DNA from: an uncultured Mollicutes bacterium
Lineage (GTDB): Bacteria > Bacillota_I > Bacilli_A > Acholeplasmatales > Anaeroplasmataceae
Reading direction: 5' to 3'
DNA: 8,693 nt
Assembly (NCBI GenBank): GCA_947174685.1
Contig: CAMWJY010000024.1
Coordinates: 1 to 8,693 of the forward strand
Part shown: positions 5,364-8,693 of the stretch, piece after piece
Position numbering within the stretch: position 1 is the stretch's first letter
Layout of the letters: every line of letters starts with the position of its first letter
Translations under genes and position numbers: made by a program
The notes under the pieces: generated by a model
Told to the model about the DNA's origin: nothing
Databases searched by the model: none
What the model saw: only the letters and a program-made list of their open reading frames with translations

Positions 5364-7232
5364 ATGAAAAGACTAAAAACAATTTCAATTTTTATATTTT
5401 CTTTTTTTTGTTTATGTCTTGGATTTTCTCTTGCACTTATAATTTCAATTTATAATCATGAGCTATATCATTACCCTCCTAATGTCTATGGTCTCATAGA
5501 CTTTGAAGGGTATGACATAAATAAAGAGCGTTCACATTCTATGAATATGACAGGTCAGTGGGAATTTTATTATAATCGTTGGATAATAACAGATCAGGAT
5601 GAAGGAGAAATGGATGCCTATATTCAAATTCCAGGGAAGTGGACAGGGTTAAAGGTAAATGGGAAGACCTTGGGAAGAGAGGGCTATGCTTCTTATAAAA
5701 CGACTTTAATTCATATTCCTAAGGGAACCAGACTTATGCCGACTTATCAAAGCGGTGGTGGTGATTCGGCGTATCGTGTGTATTACAATAGGACTTTAGT
5801 AGGATGTGTTGGCACTGCCTCCAAAAATATAAAGGAAACAAAGAATGGATATAAAATGGAATCTGAGTTTTTTTATGAGGTTCCTGATGATGGAATAGTA
5901 GAGGTTGTTATAGAAGTGGGAATGAACAGACATGGTGGTATCACCCAAATGCCTGGTGTTATAACAGACGGCTATAGTGGATATTTTCAAGTCTTTGTTA
6001 GTTTTTTCCCTAGCTTTGTTTTAGGTTTGATTTTCTTTTCGGCATTAATCGGAGTATGTATCAATTATTCTTATCGTAAATTAGGGGATCGTTTTTCTAT
6101 ATTTGGTGTGATGATCCTATTATTGATTCATTATGTATTTTCTATTGATATGATTAATTTGCTTAGAAATTTAAATATAAGGACAAACCTTTATTTGTTT
6201 CAAAGCTTATCTTTTCTTTCGTATATCTTATTATTAAGGCAGCTGGCAGGATATGTTTTTAGAACTAAAGAAGTAGAGCATTTAAAGCTATATCACAAGA
6301 TTTACTCCTTTATAGGAATTCCTATATTTATATTAGATTTATGTTTAATAGGAACAAATTTCCAGTGGATTTCATGGATGATTTTGTTTTTGTGTACCTT
6401 GCCTTATTATATTGGACTTGCATTAGGAGTGATACATAATCGAAAAACAAGCCCATATTTCTTTATATTGTTTTCTGTTATCTTAGATATGGGAATTGTA
6501 GAGATGATGGATATATCGGAAATGATTCTTTATAGCTCCTATGGTTATGAAGCTGTCTTTTGCACGATTTTAATGTTTATTGTTTTCTTCTTATATTTCT
6601 CAAGAATAAAAGACTTAAACAAAGGTGAGGTTGAGCATATTTTATTTAAACAAGAAATCTTAAGAGAACAAATCAAGCCCCACTTTATATTTAATTCTTT
6701 AAATGCAATTAAAAACCTGTATCATAAAAATATTAATGATGGTGATGAAGCTATGATTCGTTTTTCTAAGCATTTAAGAACAAATGTAGATGCATTAGAT
6801 CATGATATGATTTCCTTTGAGGATGAGCTTGTAAATATTATCAATTATGTTGAACTAGAAAACGTAAGATTAGATAAGCCATTTACATTATTGCTAGATA
6901 TTCAGTATCAAGAATTTTTAGTGCCAGTTTTATCCTTACAGCCATTAGTGGAAAATGCGATAAAATATAGTAGAGTAAATGAAAAGGAAGACGGATATAT
7001 ACAGGTGATAGCATATAAAAGGAATGACTTGATTTATATAATAGTATCTGATAATGGTGTGGGTTTTGATACAGAAGCTATTTCTTCTGATTCTAAAGGA
7101 ATTTCAAATTTAAAGGAAAGGTTCCATTTGACGTTAGATGCTGATTTGAAGATTCAAAGTAAAGAATTAGAAGGAACTACCATAACGATTACGTTTAAGG
7201 AGAACCAAAATGAAAATAATCGTAGTAGATGA
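5364..7232 (+). CDS. Seven-transmembrane LytS-like sensor histidine kinase
   Basis: A 622-residue membrane kinase. One N-terminal membrane segment (about 8-30) leads to an extracellular beta-rich domain (31-210) with GQWEFYY at 64-70, reminiscent of the 7TMR-DISM or jelly-roll carbohydrate-binding type. About seven membrane helices follow between 212 and 414. The cytoplasmic part has a His_kinase (LytS/YehU class) H-box with KPHFIFNSLN and phosphoacceptor His440, then an HATPase domain with N-box LVENAIKYS (Asn531), DNGVGFD (563-569) and a G2 box around Gly579. All catalytic motifs look intact. GAGGTGA (5351-5357), 6 nt before the ATG, supports the start. The 3' end overlaps the second response regulator by 23 nt, which suggests coupled translation and the main cognate pair. 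Kinases of this class more often pair with LytTR regulators; here both neighbours carry SARP-type winged helices. The signal is unknown; a glycan or small extracellular ligand is a guess from the ectodomain. Confidence 0.9.
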   Translation: MKRLKTISIFIFSFFCLCLGFSLALIISIYNHELYHYPPNVYGLIDFEGYDINKERSHSMNMTGQWEFYYNRWIITDQDEGEMDAYIQIPGKWTGLKVNGKTLGREGYASYKTTLIHIPKGTRLMPTYQSGGGDSAYRVYYNRTLVGCVGTASKNIKETKNGYKMESEFFYEVPDDGIVEVVIEVGMNRHGGITQMPGVITDGYSGYFQVFVSFFPSFVLGLIFFSALIGVCINYSYRKLGDRFSIFGVMILLLIHYVFSIDMINLLRNLNIRTNLYLFQSLSFLSYILLLRQLAGYVFRTKEVEHLKLYHKIYSFIGIPIFILDLCLIGTNFQWISWMILFLCTLPYYIGLALGVIHNRKTSPYFFILFSVILDMGIVEMMDISEMILYSSYGYEAVFCTILMFIVFFLYFSRIKDLNKGEVEHILFKQEILREQIKPHFIFNSLNAIKNLYHKNINDGDEAMIRFSKHLRTNVDALDHDMISFEDELVNIINYVELENVRLDKPFTLLLDIQYQEFLVPVLSLQPLVENAIKYSRVNEKEDGYIQVIAYKRNDLIYIIVSDNGVGFDTEAISSDSKGISNLKERFHLTLDADLKIQSKELEGTTITITFKENQNENNRSR

Positions 7233-7986
7233 TGAAATTATCGCTTTAGCTGATTTTTTGGTTGAGGTGGTCAATGATATTAAAATTGAATATAAGTTCT
7301 TTTTAGATAATCCATTAGATACAATAGATTATGTTAAAAGCAATGAGGTTTCGGGTGCTTTCTTGGATATTAACATGCCAAAGATAAATGGTGTTCTTCT
7401 TGCTGAAAAATTAGTTCAGGCTGCACCGAATTTAAAGATTGTTTTTATAACTGCTTATACACATGATGAAAAGGCAATCCAAGAGATGCTAGGAACTAAT
7501 TTGTTAGGCTTTTGTTATAAACCTTTTTTAGCGTATGATATTAATTGCTATATAGAACAAATGTATGCAAATGAAGAAGAACATAAAATTAAAGCGGTCA
7601 CCTTTGGTTCCTTTGATGTTTTTGTCAGACGAAATGTGGTGCGTTTTTCCTCATTTAAATCAAAAGAACTTTTAGCGTTATTAATAACGTATAATGGGAA
7701 GTCCTTAACCATGTCTGATGCCATTTGCCATTTATGGCCAGATAAGCCTTTAGATTTGGCTAAAAGCTTATACAGAGATGCAGTATGGAGATTAAGAAAG
7801 ACATTAAAGGATTATCATATAGAGGAAATCGTAGAATTTAGAAGAGCTTTATTAATACTAAATAAAAAGGATATCGAATGCGATTATTGGGAGTATTTAA
7901 AAAAGAAAAACTCCTCGTATTTTGGACAATTTTTAACCAGCTATGATTGGTCTATAGAATACCAAAGGATTTTAGATGAGAATTAA
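7210..7986 (+). CDS. Response regulator with canonical receiver and SARP-type winged helix
   Basis: A 258-residue transcription factor paralogous to the first gene of the operon. The receiver (1-115) has all expected residues: D7, D8, E9, phosphoacceptor Asp53 in FLDINMP, Thr81 and Lys104. The winged helix (about 128-218) has a likely recognition helix around LYRDAVWRLRKT (187-198). The short C-terminal tail with SYDWSIE is the beginning of a BTAD domain without its TPR helices, so it is shorter than full-length SAPR regulators. AAGGAG at 7197-7202, inside the kinase gene and 7 nt before the ATG, supports this start and the 23-nt overlap. It is most likely phosphorylated by the overlapping kinase gene's product, then binds the 11-bp direct repeats before the lipoprotein gene and before its own operon; the binding is inferred. 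Confidence 0.92.
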   Translation: MKIIVVDDEIIALADFLVEVVNDIKIEYKFFLDNPLDTIDYVKSNEVSGAFLDINMPKINGVLLAEKLVQAAPNLKIVFITAYTHDEKAIQEMLGTNLLGFCYKPFLAYDINCYIEQMYANEEEHKIKAVTFGSFDVFVRRNVVRFSSFKSKELLALLITYNGKSLTMSDAICHLWPDKPLDLAKSLYRDAVWRLRKTLKDYHIEEIVEFRRALLILNKKDIECDYWEYLKKKNSSYFGQFLTSYDWSIEYQRILDEN

Positions 7987-8017
7987 AGAATGGAATTTAT
8001 GTTTTCTAATTCTTTTT
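7985..8017 (+). terminator. Weak candidate terminator after the two-component operon
   Basis: AAAGAATGGAA (7985-7995) can pair with TTCT and ATTCTTT (8004-8015), with A8008 bulged and an 8-nt loop, followed by more T's. The stem starts within the TAA stop of response regulator 2. It is AT-rich, so it is weaker than the two other terminators in the window. An alternative fold uses the palindrome AATTCTTTTTAAGAATT (8008-8024). Confidence 0.4.
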
Positions 8018-8046
8018 AAGAATTTATAGTATTCATCTTCGAAATG

Positions 8047-8055
8047 TGATAAAAT
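8047..8055 (+). promoter_or_regulatory. Extended -10 promoter of the cation transporter gene
   Basis: TGATAAAAT fits the extended -10 pattern (TG, one base, then TAAAAT at 8050-8055). No good -35 is visible 16-18 bp upstream, which is tolerated with an extended -10. Transcription would start near 8062, giving a leader of about 53 nt that contains the inverted repeat at 8071-8092. Confidence 0.45.
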
Positions 8056-8070
8056 AGTTCTTACATATAT

Positions 8071-8092
8071 TCTAATGAAAGGAAGCATTAGA
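8071..8092 (+). repeat. Inverted repeat in the transporter leader
   Basis: TCTAATG (8071-8077) and CATTAGA (8086-8092) form a perfect 7-bp inverted repeat around an 8-base centre, AAAGGAAG. A third TCTAAT occurs at 8097-8102 and could compete for the second arm. It may be an operator or an RNA hairpin. It lies between the likely start point and the start codon, a common place for a metal-responsive repressor site; no regulator is identified. Confidence 0.4.
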
Positions 8093-8114
8093 GGATTCTA
8101 ATTGTGACAGTTAT

Positions 8115-8693
8115 ATGATTAATTTATTTCGGAAATTATTTATAAAAAACTATAAAAATACTGGCGAAGAAAAGGTTAGAGAAGCTCATGGTAAATTAGC
8201 TAGTGTTTTTGGCATAGTATCAAATTTAATATTGTTTGGCATAAAGCTTTTTGCAGGTATATTATCTGCAAGTATCTCTATTATCGCTGATAGTATCAAT
8301 AACCTTTCAGATATGGGGTCCTCCTTGATTACTTTGGTGGGATTTAAATTGGCTAGTGCGCCAGCAGATGAAGAACATCCTTATGGACATCAACGGATTG
8401 AATACATTTCAGGGCTGGTAGTTTCTATCATTATTTTGTTTGTTGGTGGAAGCTTGTTAAAGACCTCTATTGAAAAAATGATTTATTATACTCCAACGAA
8501 TATAACACATACCGTACTTTATATTTCTATAGGAATATTAGCAGTTTCTATCTTGATAAAAATGTGGCAGGCCTATTTTAATTATCGTATGGGTAAAATC
8601 ATAAATTCTGTTGCGTTAAAGGCTACAAGTAAGGATAGCTTAAATGATTGTATTTCTACATCTGCACTTTTGATTGGAAATATTGTATTATTA
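8115..8693 (+). CDS. Cation diffusion facilitator transporter, likely manganese type (partial, 3' end missing)
   Basis: The first 193 residues of a CDF-family metal/proton antiporter of the cytoplasmic membrane; the gene continues past the window end. The N-terminus (INLFRKLFIKNY) and HPYGH at 88-92 are typical of the family. The transport-site residues are visible: Asn62-xxx-Asp66 in helix 2 (NNLSD) and Asp174-xxx-Asp178 in helix 5 (DSLND). This ND-DD arrangement is known from manganese exporters such as pneumococcal MntE, whereas zinc exporters use HD-HD or DD-HD. Manganese export is therefore the best guess. The ATG at 8115 is the only start between an in-frame TGA at 8076 and the conserved N-terminus; the ribosome binding site is weak (GTGA at 8104-8107). 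It has its own promoter and is probably unrelated to the two-component operon. Confidence 0.85.
   Translation, partial: MINLFRKLFIKNYKNTGEEKVREAHGKLASVFGIVSNLILFGIKLFAGILSASISIIADSINNLSDMGSSLITLVGFKLASAPADEEHPYGHQRIEYISGLVVSIIILFVGGSLLKTSIEKMIYYTPTNITHTVLYISIGILAVSILIKMWQAYFNYRMGKIINSVALKATSKDSLNDCISTSALLIGNIVLL

Noticed and set aside
5810..5817. Single TGGCACTG inside the kinase gene as an operator
   Set aside because: It is a lone half-site without an 11-bp partner or -10 box.
5796..5990. Minus-strand open frame inside the kinase gene
   Set aside because: It lies opposite a conserved coding region, has no domain-like sequence and no ribosome binding site.
8056..8114. yybP-ykoY manganese riboswitch before the transporter gene
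   Set aside because: The leader is too short and lacks the conserved loop sequences; only a simple inverted repeat is present.
8104..8117. GTG at 8104 as the transporter start
   Set aside because: It is in another frame and meets a TGA after four codons; the ATG at 8115 gives the conserved N-terminus.

Overview
The window comes from an AT-rich, low-GC Gram-positive bacterium, most likely a Bacillota member of the gut or a related anaerobic niche. The basis is the base composition, the strong GGAG/GGTGA ribosome binding sites, the lipobox-bearing BspA-type leucine-rich repeat protein, and the LytS-type histidine kinase. TGA acts as a stop (it ends the lipoprotein gene and the kinase gene), so this is not a code-4 mollicute. 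I cannot place the organism below phylum with confidence.

Layout, all on the + strand. Positions 1-60 look like the 3' end of an upstream gene, followed by a strong intrinsic terminator (107-149). A promoter with two 11-bp direct repeats (152-185) drives a 1368-residue lipoprotein (215-4321). It carries two Cys/His-rich repeats, an Fn3-like domain and a long array of BspA-type leucine-rich repeats with recurring inserts. A clear terminator follows (4352-4380). A second promoter (4455-4488) has almost the same repeats in the same geometry. It starts a three-gene two-component operon: response regulator 1 (4521-5318), a seven-transmembrane LytS-like histidine kinase (5364-7232), and response regulator 2 (7210-7986, overlapping the kinase by 23 nt). 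A weak terminator (7985-8017) and an extended -10 promoter precede a cation diffusion facilitator gene that runs off the window end (8115-8693).

How the parts fit. Both regulators are REC plus SARP-type winged-helix proteins with nearly identical DNA-binding domains. The repeats in front of the lipoprotein gene and of the operon itself have the 11-bp period and the 8-bp offset to the -10 box known for SARP activators, and no good -35 box. The simplest reading is an autoregulated circuit that switches on a large surface LRR lipoprotein. The twist is that response regulator 1 has lost the phosphoacceptor aspartate (Ser53) and the switch threonine (Gly81), while its paralogue keeps both. One regulator is therefore a canonical kinase target, and the other is probably a phosphorylation-independent partner, competitor or baseline activator at the same operators. 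The operator match and the degenerate receiver are seen in the sequence; the regulatory logic is inferred.
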